From Whitmania pigra (lineage: Eukaryota; Annelida; Clitellata; Hirudinida; Haemopidae): a DNA stretch of 64,000 bases. The stretch spans positions 2,320,001 to 2,384,000 of the forward strand of contig JAJTWR010000308.1 in assembly GCA_021613335.1 (NCBI GenBank). The letters are read 5' to 3'. Shown here piece after piece: positions 26,872 through 38,670 of this stretch. Below the pieces are notes generated by a model that was not told the DNA's origin, did no database searches, and was given only the letters and a program-made list of their open reading frames with translations. The position numbers were made by a program, and so were the translations under genes. Position 1 is the first letter of the stretch; the number at the start of each line of letters is the position of its first letter.

Positions 26872-27093
26872 TTATAAAGGTGCAAGACGGTGTGGACCTA
26901 ATCTGCCAAAATTATCAAATATTGTCTCTGATGGAATTTCGATATGTTGGTGTATGTTCATAAAAGCTAGCCCATTCAGTCGATCAATCGGCATAGTAGG
27001 TCGAAAATAAGTTTTTAACATTTTGAGAGTCGAAAAACTTCTTTCATTGCCAGCTGTTGTGGATGGCCGGATAGTCGAAATGAATAGAATCAT
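26872..27093 (-). pseudogene. hAT transposase C-terminal fragment
   Basis: The 73-codon open frame contains STTAGNERSFSTLKMLKTYF, RPTMPIDRLNGLAFMNIH. This is the ERSFS-L-K-IK-YLRS-M...RL-LA--I pattern that ends hAT transposases. It is truncated on the N-terminal side. It lies in the hAT relic flanked by the TTCATGT duplications and reads opposite to the fragment at 8811. Confidence 0.85.
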
Positions 27094-27095
27094 TC

Positions 27096-27209
27096 AGGGA
27101 CGTAATTTGGGGAGGGGGCTAGACGCCAAAAAAAAGGCCATCTCTTCATATTTTATGAAGGTTTGCCCTCCCCCTGAATTTTGGCTAGAAGCAAAAAAAG
27201 GTCGTTGAA
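27096..27209. repeat. copy of the CAGGGACGTAATTTGGGG repeat family
   Basis: It begins CAGGGACGTAATTTGGGGAG and includes GGTTTGCCCTCCCCCTGAAT and TTTTGGCTAGAAG. The same blocks in the same order make up 27772-27928. No matching right end was found, so this copy is probably truncated. Confidence 0.65.
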
Positions 27210-27771
27210 TTATATTATCAAAAAATGATATGGAAACGGTTTAGCAATAATCGATAAAAAGCAATAAAATCATTAGTTGATATTTTGCCCCTCATAGCTG
27301 GCCTGCCACAGGTTCTAGGAACAGATGGTGACATCAATCTTTTGCTTCTTTTCCGGCTAAAAGAAATTTAAGATATTTTCACTTCTTCGTCTTTTAGTTG
27401 ACTTATTTAATGATAACGACTTTTACGATGTTAATTGAGAGAAATATAAGATGACAATGCCTGATTAAAACGATCCCGTTAATACATAAAACTCACCAAA
27501 ACAGCTCAATATTACTGTTCCGCGTAGATAATCGAGAGGTTCTGTGTTGAACAAGATTGAGAAGACGTTGATTTAGCTTCCTGTACTTAACCATCGACTA
27601 GCTATAGTAAATTGCAACTCCAGATCAAATTCTTCATTGTTCACGTTGCAACCTAAACTCAGCGAAGGATCAAAGGAAAGACGAACTGGGGAACCCACGT
27701 GACTTGATGAGCGCTAATTTCTCAACGTAATCTGATTTACTTTGTGCAGTTCGAATTTGCTGCTTGTCAAC

Positions 27772-27928
27772 CAGGGTCGTAATTTGGGGGAAGGGGAGGC
27801 AACGGCAACAAAATTTCATCACGTTTTGCGAGGGTTTGCTCCTCCTGAATTTTGGCTAGAAGTATAAAAAGTTAATCTCATCAAGCTGTGCAAGGGTTTC
27901 CCTTGGAAAATGACCTTTTTTGTCCCTG
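27772..27928. mobile_element. 157-bp hAT-type MITE
   Basis: It starts CAGGGTCGTAATTTGGGG and ends in TTTTTTGTCCCTG. The outside 8-mers TTGTCAAC and CTGTCAAT share a central TGTCAA, differing by two transitions, as expected of an old 8-bp duplication. Internal blocks are shared with 27096-27209. Confidence 0.6.
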
Positions 27929-28561
27929 CTGTCAATCGACAAGTTATATTAAATGTCAACTTTAAAAGTTCATGGATGGGGACAACAGAAACTAAGAGAT
28001 TAGCTGGAATCCTAATAATATTTTAGACGATCAATCTTCCACTAAATGAAATTTAGTCGCCGGGCTATTTTGACGAGTCACCCACTGTGGACACACCGTA
28101 GTTTCTTGATAACCCGTTAAATATGAGTTCAATATTAACCAATTTCATACATGACATCATTTTATTGTATACAAACATCCTATAAAATTTTAATTAAATT
28201 TAACGATTAGAACTTGTAAAATATGCAAAATAGCATTTATAGGGAGCTTCCTTACTTTCAAACTTGAAATGTGTGGTACTTACGCACGTGTGTGTGTGTT
28301 ATGCATAAGCATTTAGGACTTAGCTAAACCCGCCACTGTTTCATGTGATTTTTGTTTTTTGCTTTTTCTGGTATAAGCAGAATTCCACATGCTATTATTC
28401 CGCACGATTCCTTTCTGAAGAAAAATCATTAAATAGTGGAGCTATTCTCTAGGAGCGATATGGTCTAAAAATTTAACAATTTTGTTACTAATTAGTTGGT
28501 GTAAATGTGTGCGTGTGTGATTAATTAAATAAATAATAAAAAATGTATATTTGGGATCATC

Positions 28562-28774
28562 CAGTGGCGAATGTAGAACGGCCACACTGGAACCACTGAA
28601 CAGATTTAGGGGACGGAGAGGGGTCCAGCTACTAACATTTTCGCCAAAAGTGGTAAGTTATTGAAGTAATTAAAAAAATTAAATTAAAATAAATGTACTT
28701 ATTTTTTCTTTGTATTTAACAAGTCAGGGGAAGAAGCATGACACCTCCCACCCCACTCCCTAAATCCGCCACCG
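28562..28774. mobile_element. 213-bp hAT-type MITE
   Basis: The left end is CAGTGGCGAATGTAGAACGG and the right end read inwards is CGGTGGCGGATTTAGGG. Flanking 8-mers GGATCATC and TGGTCATC agree at 6 of 8. It has no coding sequence. Confidence 0.6.
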
Positions 28775-30312
28775 TGGTCATCGCAAATGTCGGATGACAT
28801 TAACCTGAACGGGTTAATGGATTATTTCGTTCTAAAAAAAGACTAAAAACCTAACAGAACAAAAAATAAAACCGCTGGTTACTTTTTAAAATAAAAATAA
28901 CTTTTTCTGAGAGAAACCTTGACACACGACTGTGTTCGTTTTTGAAGACAATGATTGAAGATTTTTATCGCTCGAAGCCTAAAAGATAATTTAAAATGAA
29001 CTTTTTCGCTATACACTATATTAAACTAGGGACAGCAAAACAATTTTTTATGATAGTTAACACTTTTGTGAACCCAAGTAATAAATGCACTTCATCAAAA
29101 ATAAAATTATAGATGATGGCTAATGGCCCGTAGCCAGAAAATGACTTCGATGGGGGTTCATTTTTTTATTTTTTAGAATCAAAATCAAACAATAAATAAA
29201 GATGATTTTATGATGTTAAAATTCACAGTTAAAAGCTGTTTTTAATATTTCGGGTGGTTCAAATCCCTAAATACGGGGCTGCTTCAAAGTTTTTATGTAT
29301 ATGCATATAATGTAATTTGAGTAAAAGGAGAATAGCGGATCTATGTGGATCAAAATATGTTTTCGCATTTCTCTTGATTTTTTCCAACCGCATCATTGTG
29401 TGGCTGGCAATTCATTGCTTCTTTGGGCAAGTACTGGTGCAAAAATACCAAACAATTATGCTTTAGCACTCTGGAGCTTCATTACTCCTGAAGCTGTAAT
29501 TTCATGTTGTTGCCTGACCCTTGTAATGCGAATATTCGCGAAATATGCAAAATGTGCTCAGAATTACTTAATAATGCCCGGAATTACTTTAGAACAACAA
29601 TTTGGGCTCAGAGGAGGAACTTCTACTCTTGACATTTGCTGCGCTCTTAGAACATTTCGAATATTTTTCGTGATCGTGTGGGATGTTTAGCAAATTTTAA
29701 AATGTTAGAAAAGTATTTTTTAAAGTCGAGGTGGTACTTGGAGAGCGTGAACATGAGAATAGAATGTTTATTATTAGAACACCTGTCCGATTGAAAATTC
29801 AAATTATATCCTCTGAAGATAGACATCGTAGCAATTTATAGAAGATTATGAGAGCTGAATGAGAACAACGTTCACTTGATATACTTCAGGCAGAATGAAG
29901 CCACTGATAGGGGTGAAGTTGCAAGCACGTTGCATCTGCTTGCAAATTCTCGGAAGCTGGTAAGAGAACTCCAAGAGCGAACAGCGGTATTTTCGAAGAA
30001 TTTTTCAGCAGCTGAGTGCTTCGTTGTGTTATTAATAAATCGAACTTTTGCTTTTCCACTCTCAGATCGTCAATTCCTGTAGACGAAGTAGTGTTTCTGG
30101 GGTGCTGGTACGTTCGGATCTGCAAATTTGTTCGACTTTTATCGTATAATAAATTATGAATGCTTTGTAAAGTAAGGCGAGTTAATAAATTCTAAAGACG
30201 TTTTGCTGTTTTGGATGGGCAATAGTCATTGATTCGGAATAACTTTTCAACTTTCAAGCACTTTATCGCACTTTACAGATTTCTGACTCTGATTTGAGGA
30301 TAAATAACAAAG
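28775..30312. other. intergenic upstream of troponin T
   Basis: Mostly AT-rich. A 115-codon open frame at 29343-29690 has no recognisable domain and no splice context, and I do not treat it as a gene. The troponin T promoter and any non-coding first exon should lie near the right end. Confidence 0.35.
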
Positions 30313-32563
30313 ATGGCTGATGAGTGAGTAGATTCAAATTTTATTAAAATAGTTTATAAATAAAAAAACAAACTAATCTATTAAACAATTATTTTATTCA
30401 CCTGATCCACCTGAATAATTACTTGAAACATTGCAGACACACCGAAGGCGAATTGGCTTTGAAGGTTTCCAACTTTTTTTGATTAATTTCATATCATCTT
30501 TATTTAACTTTCTATTTGATTTGTTGGCATGACATGACTAAATTTAAAATACATCTTTAATGATGATTAGACAATTTCAATACAAAATAATAATATTGAG
30601 AATTGTATTAATAATTAATGATAATAATAATAATAACAATAAACGAACAACTGTAAATTCTAGAAAAGACGCGACTTCAACAAGGGAGGAGAAGGTGGTT
30701 TGGACGAAACTGACGTTGAGCTGCTCGACCAGAACAAATTGGAAAGAGAACAAATTCTACTCGAAATCAACGAGCTCAGAGAACGCAACGTTGGTTCATC
30801 GAGTTCTCAAAAAACTTAACAACGATTAATTACTCTGCATTAGATTGAATTGATTACTAATTTCCACTTTTCAACAGGAGAGAAGAAAGAAAGAAAGAGA
30901 AGAGGAAGAAAGGAGATTGGCGGCTGAGAGATCGGCAGAAGAGGCCAGGAGGAAAGCTGAGGAAGTCAGTTAATTTTATTGAGCTTCGAATTCCTGATGT
31001 TTTCCATATCCTGAATTATTAAGAAATAATTGATGCAATCAAACTATTTTACTTTGCTAAACTTGTAAAATTGTATAAAATTACAATTTACATATTAGAT
31101 GATCGTTACGAATGCAATTTTTATCATGCTCTCTATCCTAAAATTGTATTCATTTATTGTAATATTGTGCTATGTTTTTAAAATTTTCATTATGTGTTTG
31201 CATGGAATTGATATTGTTATTTTATTACTTTGTTTTTATTTATTAATAATTTACTAACATTGATAGGAGGAAAGAAAAAGAAAGAAGGAAGAAGATGAAA
31301 TCAGGAGGAAAAACGAGCGTGCTTTGAAACTCGCTGAGTTTGAAAAGTGGAAGAATCCTCCCAAAGCCAACTTTGTTATCAGCAAGAAGATCGGTGCAGC
31401 CCTTGGTTCAGAGGTACATTCCGCCTTCTTTGTGAATGTCGATTGGAATTTATTCACTTCAGAAAATTGAGTTCTTCGAAAGATATTCCACAAATTTTAA
31501 AATAAATTATTTTGTCTCCACAGCCAGAAGCAGAACAAGTGAGATAAATAATTTTGCGTAACATCTCCCTTCTTTCATTATGTGTTTGCATCCATTAACG
31601 GAATCTAAAATTGTTTTTAAAGATTTACAATATTTAGTAACTCAAGACAATTTCTTGAACCCATGGTGTTGCTTCAGGACGACCAGAAAAACAGGAAGTC
31701 CAAGGAACAATTGGAGTCCGAAAAGAGGGCCATTTTAGCCCAAAGAATCAAGCCATTGGAAGTGAGTGGAATGGACGCATCCAAACTGGCAGAGAAAGCC
31801 AAGGAACTCCACAATCTCATTGCTCGTCTTGAGGGAGAGAAATATGACTTGGAAAAACGTTATAAAACCATGCAAGTGCAGGTGACGAGTTTGTTTTCGT
31901 GAGCATTCTTTTTAATGAATGAATCCTATTTGAGTATTTTATTTTAAAGTTGATGGAGTTGGCCGATAGAGCAAGACAGCAGAATCAAGTTGGGTGAGAA
32001 ATCTTTTTTCGAATAGATTCTGCAATTCAGGTTTTGGACTAGCAAATTAAATAAGGCGTGACACATATCGTTCCTTAACTTTTTATATTTGTTCCAATAC
32101 TAAATGCTTCCCGCATTTAATTGCAGAAAGGAAGGAGGACTGAAAAGAATCCACGGAACAGAGGAGTAATAATGTTTTATTTTAAACGATTGGCGTCTGT
32201 TTTTCACATTTGATGACAATTTTGTTTTTTAATTCTCTCAGCTCCGTCGATCTTATCCAAACAAGATTCGCTGGTGCACCTGTGAGCTGTTTTCATTATT
32301 TTATAGATATCAAACTAACCAATTTTCTTATTAACATGTTAAACATTATTATTTCTTAATACAACCTTCTCATTATCACAATGGCATATCGACAGGCCAA
32401 GATCGAGATGTACAGCAAGTACGAGAGGCAGAAGGACAAGCGTACTTACGTCGACCGTAAAGTCCTCTACACGGGCCCTCAATTCACGTCTCCCTCTGAA
32501 CGAATCAAGCCCAACAAAAGCATCGCTTGGAATGAGGAGGGCATTCCGACCTACATAGCTTAA
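30313..32563 (+). CDS. troponin T
   Basis: Troponin T is the tropomyosin-binding subunit of the thin-filament Ca2+ switch in striated muscle. Eleven exons join without a phase break into 302 residues: 30313-30323, 30437-30464, 30664-30789, 30878-30964, 31267-31413, 31524-31538 (15-nt microexon, PEAEQ), 31678-31881, 31950-31993, 32127-32165, 32242-32281 and 32396-32563. A charged coiled-coil region (ERRKKEREEEERRLAAERSA) precedes NFVISKK, RIKPLEVSGMDASKL, KELHNLIARLEGEKYDLEKR and SKYERQKDKRTYVDRK. These are the family's central and C-terminal landmarks. It ends NEEGIPTYIA without the long Glu-rich tail found in insect and many other protostome proteins. Small exons suit alternative splicing. 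Troponin I was excluded because its inhibitory sequence is absent. Confidence 0.88.
31524..31538 (+). other. 15-nt microexon of troponin T
   Basis: It encodes PEAEQ between CACAG and GTGAGA. Skipping it leaves the frame intact, since it is five whole codons between phase-0 introns. It is therefore a natural cassette exon at the start of the tropomyosin-binding core. Confidence 0.65.
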
Positions 32564-32773
32564 ACACTCATCGTTGAAGGTTGGTGTCTCAAATCTCAGT
32601 AACGACTCTTGGCTTTTTTGTGTGACATTTCAATTTTTACAGTCTGCAGATGCCTTCGACGAAAGAAAATAGTGGTTTTAAAATTTCGGCTTCGTCGGTG
32701 TTTCCGTCGTTTGAACTTTATTTTTTATTTGATGTTCACAAGGAGTGACAATGGAATTGAGATAACTATTATG

Positions 32774-32779
32774 AATAAA
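32774..32779 (+). promoter_or_regulatory. poly(A) signal, troponin T
   Basis: AATAAA lies about 210 bp after the troponin T stop codon in AT-rich sequence. It is the first canonical signal I see downstream. Confidence 0.5.
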
Positions 32780-33155
32780 TTATGTAACTCGACTGCTTAT
32801 GTGCTTTTACTACCCGCAATCATATGATTTTAAGCATCGATCACTCAGTAGCTTAAAATAGATATTGGTATTGTTGCTGGCGACATGAAAATACAAATTA
32901 ATAATTAATGATTCTAAGGTTTTGAGCCTTCATTCAATTGGAAATAATTTAAACTTGATTTCCTACGACAACACTAAGTGAAATGATGAGCCTATTTAAT
33001 GAAATGAGATTACACCATTTCAGAACTTGGTTGTGGGAATCCAATATTTCAATCTAAAAACGTAACAGATAGTTAAGATAATTATCTTGAACTGAAAGGG
33101 AGATTATTTTCCGATTCCGGCTGAATTTTGCATGCTTCTTTTGGTAAACAGCTAG
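32780..33155. other. intergenic, nothing recognised
   Basis: AT-rich gap between the troponin T 3' end and the next hAT relic. Confidence 0.35.
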
Positions 33156-34077
33156 CAGGGGATTAACCGGGGACCCCAGCCCTGGCAAATTTTAGGCGTT
33201 GTTTAGCCGAGGAATTACGTAAATTACTGGGATTGGTGTTTAAGAAATTTGAACCATTAAAAAAAAAACAAACGGTTTATTTCACATCGGGCTTCAATTT
33301 GTCGCAAAATCGAACGTTTGCGGAAAAATTCGTCAAGTACGTGCGTTAACGACGTGAAACGACAATAATAAAAAATGATAATAATAAAAAAAAATAATAA
33401 TTTATACTTTAAAAAAAGCGTCCATTGAATTTATATTTATTTTTTAATATGACTGTTTCTTGGTCGATCCACTATGAATAAGATACAGTTATTGGCAGCT
33501 ATTGTAATGAAATTGTACTGGTTTCTCCTAAAAAAAACTAAATCTCCTTTTGCTAAAGATTTCCGTGGAGAGGAGCACAATGAGTGTTTGACGAATTTCG
33601 TGATTATTATGGCTGTGGTTTTAATCTGGAAACATTCAGTATGTCCTCCTTTGTCCTCTTTTTTATTGTTTTATCATGTCCTCTTTTTGGTGCCCCATAT
33701 TCTGGCAACCCTAAGTATACCAATCTCTCACAGGACGCCAGGAAGTTCCCTGCCCTGTTCGGAAGCATCTACTGTTGCGAACAACTGTTTTCTAGAATGA
33801 ACATCAAATCGAAGTTAAGATCTCTGCTTACAGACATTCATTTGGCAGCAGCATTGCACATTGCGACTTCTACTGTTGGACGTTTGCAAACAAAAACGGT
33901 GTCAGATTGCACATTAAATTTATCATAAGCATAAAGACTCTTCTAGCTTAAATGTAGCTTTAAAAGGTATTTTGTGTTTTATTGTTTTTATTTTGGCTTT
34001 AAAATTGCTAATCCGGCCCGCTACTAGTATCAAAGTTGTACACTTGGCCCTCCGGTCAAAAAGGTTTTACACCCCTG
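33156..34077 (+). mobile_element. hAT relic (Charlie/ZBED-like)
   Basis: The left edge CAGGGGATTAACCGGGGAC and the right edge read inwards, CAGGGGTGTAAAACC, are typical hAT ends. The right end is followed inwards by the GGCC-rich stretch common in this group. A plus-strand transposase fragment lies at 33474-33928. The outside 8-mers ACAGCTAG and GCTTAGAG do not match, so one boundary may be wrong. Confidence 0.55.
33474..33928 (+). pseudogene. hAT (ZBED5/FAM200-like) transposase C-terminal fragment
   Basis: Two overlapping open frames, needing one frameshift near 33600-33720, read FPALFGSIYCCEQLFSRMN, IKSKLRSLLTDIHLAAALHI, the C-terminal signature (FGSTY-CE--FS-MK--KSK-RS-LTD-HL---L-IA) of Charlie-like hAT transposases and their domesticated relatives. 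The reading ends at STVGRLQTKTVSDCTLNLS. Upstream transposase domains are not present, so this is a decayed copy. Confidence 0.75.
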
Positions 34078-36264
34078 GCTTAGAGTTTACGATAATAGGG
34101 CATTCATATTTATAATAATTGCGATATTGCGCACATTGACATTTTATGACAACTGGAAACTGATATTTTGCCGGTGTAGTTTTCAAACGACATTTCCATC
34201 CGACCATTCCTAAAATTAAATTTCTCACCGAAGCGGAAAAGCACGTTGTTGATACGGCCCCAACCTAGCGCTGAAAAATCTTGGTATTGACATTCAAAGC
34301 TTAAGAAAAAGATTTTATTTTGTGGTTAATAATTCGTGATTAATAATTATTAAAGTGTTACCCAGTGAGTGAACCAGGTAATAAACGAACATTAGATATC
34401 ACTCACGCACAAAACAAAGTGAATATAAAACTAAAGATATGTGAACGGAATGCTAGGCTTGAACAAAGTCGTCAACTTCTCAACCCTCATTACCTGCTGC
34501 TATTCAATACAGGCTCAGGTGAGCTAACTACTTATTAACAATGAATTGAATATCAATTGAATGTCTGAGACAAGAATCGCAAGCATTCGAAATAGGCAGA
34601 TATTGCTACTGGTTTACAAGAAAATGACATAAAGATCACATTCTAATATAGCTTTGAAAGATTATCATCCAGAGAATTAAAAATGTAAAATTGTTAATGT
34701 TAAACAGGCATGAAAAGCACCATTGCTGTCAGGTCTGACTACAAAATGTGATGCGAGTCAGGACACTGACATGGACATCTCCCTATTGGGAGTTTGGTGG
34801 GAGCTAACGTTAGCCATGAAGCTGTTAATAAGATCGTTCAAACAACGAGAAAGCATAATGAGATGCCCTGGCAGAAAGATGTATGTTGTGTAGATTGTGC
34901 AGAGAAGAATTATCAGCAGCAGTCCATCTGTCATACAACTGGTTAAGATTTTAGGTTTGATTATCACTTCATTAGGCCCAATAAGCATGTTTAATTGAAG
35001 CATCAAAATGTCAGAAAAGGATACGAAATATGTTCCTTTCCCATGGCTCTAGAACTGCCACTCCAAGGCTCATGCTGTAGAAGAAGTAAGCCCTGTTCAA
35101 CCACTGCCACAGACGGTGGATCATCCTGCTAAATATCGTTCGAAAACAAGGCTCACGCGTACACGCATTGTTTGGGATTATGTAGATTAAAAGTCTATTA
35201 ACGCGTCTGTTGTTCGAGATTAAATAAACAGATTAATAACAAATACACATCAATTAAAGTGTAATTGTTTTACTCAAAAGATAATCCAGCGAACAGCCCA
35301 GTAATGAATAAAAAAAATTCTCACCTCCGATTCTTTATTTGAACCTCCTGCGCAAGAATATTTAACGAAGCAAAACTATTTTAAGTTGGGTTTAACTGTC
35401 GCACAGAGCGTGGCACTTCTGCGGGACAAACGGCTCTTTGTCTCTTAAAAGTCCTCTCATGTTATTTAAAGCGTTATTGGATATCGTGGCTCGATCAGCA
35501 CAAGCACAAATGCGCACATACACACGCCCCAGCTCCGTCACGAAGTGCAGCGGACGCAAAGTTGAAGAGAAATGTCAATAAGTAGATGTACTATTTCACT
35601 GGCACAAACAGCAACTTGATTACAAACTATCGAATTTTTATTGGACCAATTAGACACGTTTCAATGTCTTCATGGAATGGACGCATCCCTTTTCATAGCA
35701 GCGCATCTCCCAAATTGATTTTCTGTACCACTGCAAGCTTAGAACGACCGTTTCATAAGACGGACCAAAATTCACATGCCAGAATGTAAATAGTAAAAAA
35801 AACGTTAATCAATAGCAATTGACTCAGAGTGAATCGTTAGAAACTTAAGTTAAAGCAAAAATGCATTAATTATCCTAAATCCTATGTCACGTCAGCTGTT
35901 TTTAGGTGGAGACATTTACTTAATCCTTCAAAATCACTCAAGGGTTGGCCAATGACCGACCTTTGATTTCAGAAATAAAATTAACATGGTTTTTTTTTTT
36001 GCATAGGCTTGATTGTTGGTCCGATCCACTTTCATTATGAATTTCCAAGTCTTCGCGGATAACTAGAACTTTGTGGAACAATATCAGTCTAGGCATAAAA
36101 ACCGAACCATTGATAAACATCTCAATTTATCTTATGGCATCTGCTGTATAGCCCGCTAAATGCTATCCAAATGTCGTACTAACTTAATAAGCAGCAAAGT
36201 TATGTCGTTCAATTTGGTTGTGGAAAAGCAAAAAAAAGGTATCAGATGACCAATTGGGTCAATG
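34078..36264. other. intergenic, with one candidate signal-peptide exon
   Basis: No repeat boundaries or families recognised apart from the candidate exon at 34450-34518. Small open frames (60-82 codons) on both strands look random. Confidence 0.35.
34450..34518 (+). CDS. candidate first coding exon, unknown gene
   Basis: The 23 codons begin MLGLNKVVNFSTLIT and end in front of a strong donor, CAG-GTGAGC. The start resembles a short signal peptide or membrane anchor. I found no matching downstream exon on this strand before the transposon block, so the gene could be chance or could have long introns. Confidence 0.2.
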
Positions 36265-36388
36265 CAGGGATGTCATTTCAACTTTTTCCAAGATAGCTCT
36301 AGTAAACCACGAGATGACCTTTTTTCATATCTGGTCTAAATTAAAGGGAGGGGGCGTTTTCCCTCCTGTCCCCAAAATTACGTCCCTA
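36265..36388. mobile_element. small MITE of the CAGGGACGTAATTT family
   Basis: The left end is CAGGGATGTCATTT; the right end, inverted, is CTAGGGACGTAATTTTGGGG. The inner right part (GGAGGGAAAACGCCCCCTCCC inverted) is GC-rich as in related copies at 27096 and 27772. No clean target duplication is seen. Confidence 0.5.
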
Positions 36389-36829
36389 GGCAGGTGCACC
36401 TTTGGCTATTTGGCAACACACCTTTCAATGACAATTCATTATGCTATCGTTATCATTATCATTATGTTGATAGTCGGTTACTTTTTAATCCAAAATTAAA
36501 TATTTATGTATGTAGTCTTTATATTTGTGGGAAGTGCCGCCGAGAGGGGGACATGAAAACAAGTGCCCAGAAGCCTGGCAATTTTACCCGGGTATACAAC
36601 TTTTTTTTGGCTTTTCTGTTATCAAATTGACTCAACGAAGGACCCGTACATACGCTGCCTAGGGGCCCAAAAGTTATGTCAGCGACCCTGGCCGTGGGGT
36701 TAACATGGAGACACCTCAATACCGAGTGGCCTTGCGGAAAAGCTCAGACAATTAGATTTAGACCTTAAGTTTAATTACCTAGATCAGCTATTCAAATAAT
36801 AATATCATAAAGTTGTCTAATGCATGACG

Positions 36830-37965
36830 TCACAAAGGTAAAAGATATAAAGACGTCAAAACATAATAATTTCCTCCAGACAACTGCCTGATCCAACCAA
36901 ATCTTGATTCAATAGAGTCTGATTGGATGCTCCCCAACAAAACATAATTGAGCTGCAGATTGTCAAGCAAATACTTGCAGCAACCTATTAGAACTGAAGT
37001 TGTTTGTTTAAGTGCAGAAAATGCTGATTTACTATAAGAATATAACAAAAAATATGTGATAATTACATTTGGGGAATAACTATGAGCATGCTTTTTTGTT
37101 TTCAATAATGTTAATTGTTCCCTCATAAATTTGAGCTTTTTATCATCATAACTGTTATCTAGATTTATTATATCTTCAATGCTATTGATGACATTTTCAA
37201 GTGTCACTTCAGATATAGTTTTTTCATCACCAAGCCAAAAATTCAAACGAGACATCAAGTTTAAGACATCAGAAATTTTTTTAATTTTTTCTTTAACTAA
37301 ATCACAATATTTTCTTTTTGGAATCTTTGCTATTAATAAACAATGTGCAAGTATTTCCATTATTTATTTTGATACAAGCTTCTATGAAAAGACAGCTTTT
37401 AGTACTATTTATTTTATTAATTAATAAACATTCATCAACAATACTGATACAAAATCCAATTGGTAAAACTTCTTCTTCTAGCTTTGATTTGATTTCATAA
37501 AAAATATTACTTTCTAATATTACTAATATTTTCCTTATCTTCCATTTGTGAAAGCAAATTATTGATTTGTTCATTGTAAGAATTATTTCGTTGTTCTGTT
37601 GTTGCCAACTTAGTAGTACGAGATGTTGAACATGTTGTTAAATATTTTGATGCATTAGGAAATATAGAAGGTATTGCGTCTATTCTCAAATGTCTAAGAT
37701 TGCTCTCCATAATTCTGGTTCTGTGTTTTTTACGGCTAGAATTTTATCAATTGATCCACTCACAAAATCACTATCTTTAAAATGTAGACAACACACGCGC
37801 GAATATTTTGTGGGAGAAAAGTTTTCTCGAGGATTGGCTCTAACCCATTTTTGGCATAAATCTTTGTCATGTAGGGGATACTTGTGAAGACTTATGTTAT
37901 TTTTTTTTAAAATCGTATCCAGATCTACATCCGTATATGAAACATTTATAACCCATGTTATCTGT
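36830..37965 (-). pseudogene. P-element/THAP9-like transposase relic
   Basis: Near 37965-37690 the minus strand encodes a THAP zinc-finger: CFIYGCRSGYDFKKK, then after a one-base slip in an A-run, SLHKYPLHDKDLCQKWVRA, SPTKYSRVCCLHFKDSDF. This fits C-x-C ... W ... C-x2-H. The reading continues as a Ser/Asn-rich linker and then, at 37360-36830, ends with LGSIQSDSIESRFGWIRQLS, GGNYYV. That is the C-terminal P-element motif (D-LE-RFG-IRQ-GG-N). Total coding length is about 380 codons, half or less of a complete transposase, so the catalytic middle is mostly deleted. Frameshifts confirm loss of function. Confidence 0.85.
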
Positions 37966-38310
37966 TGATATTTAAAATATAATAGTTACAAATCTTAAAG
38001 CACTTAAATTTTGTTATTAAAATGTAGTTTATTCAATGTATATCGATTAGTATAATTAAGAAATGAAATGAGCTCTATGTTACAAACCTTTTTGATAAGA
38101 TGTGTGATGTATAGTCCAATGTATGATGTGTAAATCCACAAAATTCAAAAGACTGGTTTTAAAACAGTTTGTTAAAATAAGCAGAACAAGGTATATTTCA
38201 GTTGTACAGCGAATGCGAAACAAAGGAAGAATGAAACAATGCACGCTTGTTTTTAGCCTGTCAAGTGTACAGCTATACGCATGGCCTCCCGATGTATATC
38301 GGCGAAACTT
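37966..38310. other. intergenic, nothing recognised
   Basis: AT-rich gap between the P-element relic and the Tc1-like element. No supported feature. Confidence 0.35.
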
Positions 38311-38670
38311 TTAGGCTTAGGTTGACAGTCCTGGTATACATTTAGGAGTCCATGGACATACCCACTTTTTAGGGATAACTTCCTTACAAATTAACATATC
38401 TTGCTGAAATTTTCAGCAATTAAATAAAACACCATTTGTAAGCATCGTGCAAAATTTCTTTTCATGTTTTCATGAACCATTTTTGGCCTGGAAATATTAA
38501 GACAGTTTCCGGTTAGGGCTCGTTTCATCGATTTCAAGGTCTTATTGGAAAAATCAAACATTAAATTGTCATTAAGAAAGCTATATAAAAGAGTTTGAAA
38601 TTCAGATCTTCCTCCATATGCAACGGACTATAATCCAATAAATAAATAAATAAATCAGAACTTCCTGAAC

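Larger units (their letters stand above)
26675..28338 (-). mobile_element. hAT element relic
   Basis: The left end is CAGTGGCCGATCTAG; the right end read inwards is CAGTGGCGGGTTTAG. The 8-bp flanks CTTCATGT (26667-26674) and TTTCATGT (28339-28346) match at 7 of 8. It encodes a minus-strand hAT C-terminal fragment at 27093-26872. Two copies of a shorter repeat family (27096-27209 and 27772-27928) lie inside it. Confidence 0.75.

Noticed and set aside
29343..29690. 115-codon plus-strand frame rich in Leu, Cys and Phe
   Set aside because: No family, no splice sites, and AT-rich surroundings; hydrophobic look is what T-rich sequence gives by chance.
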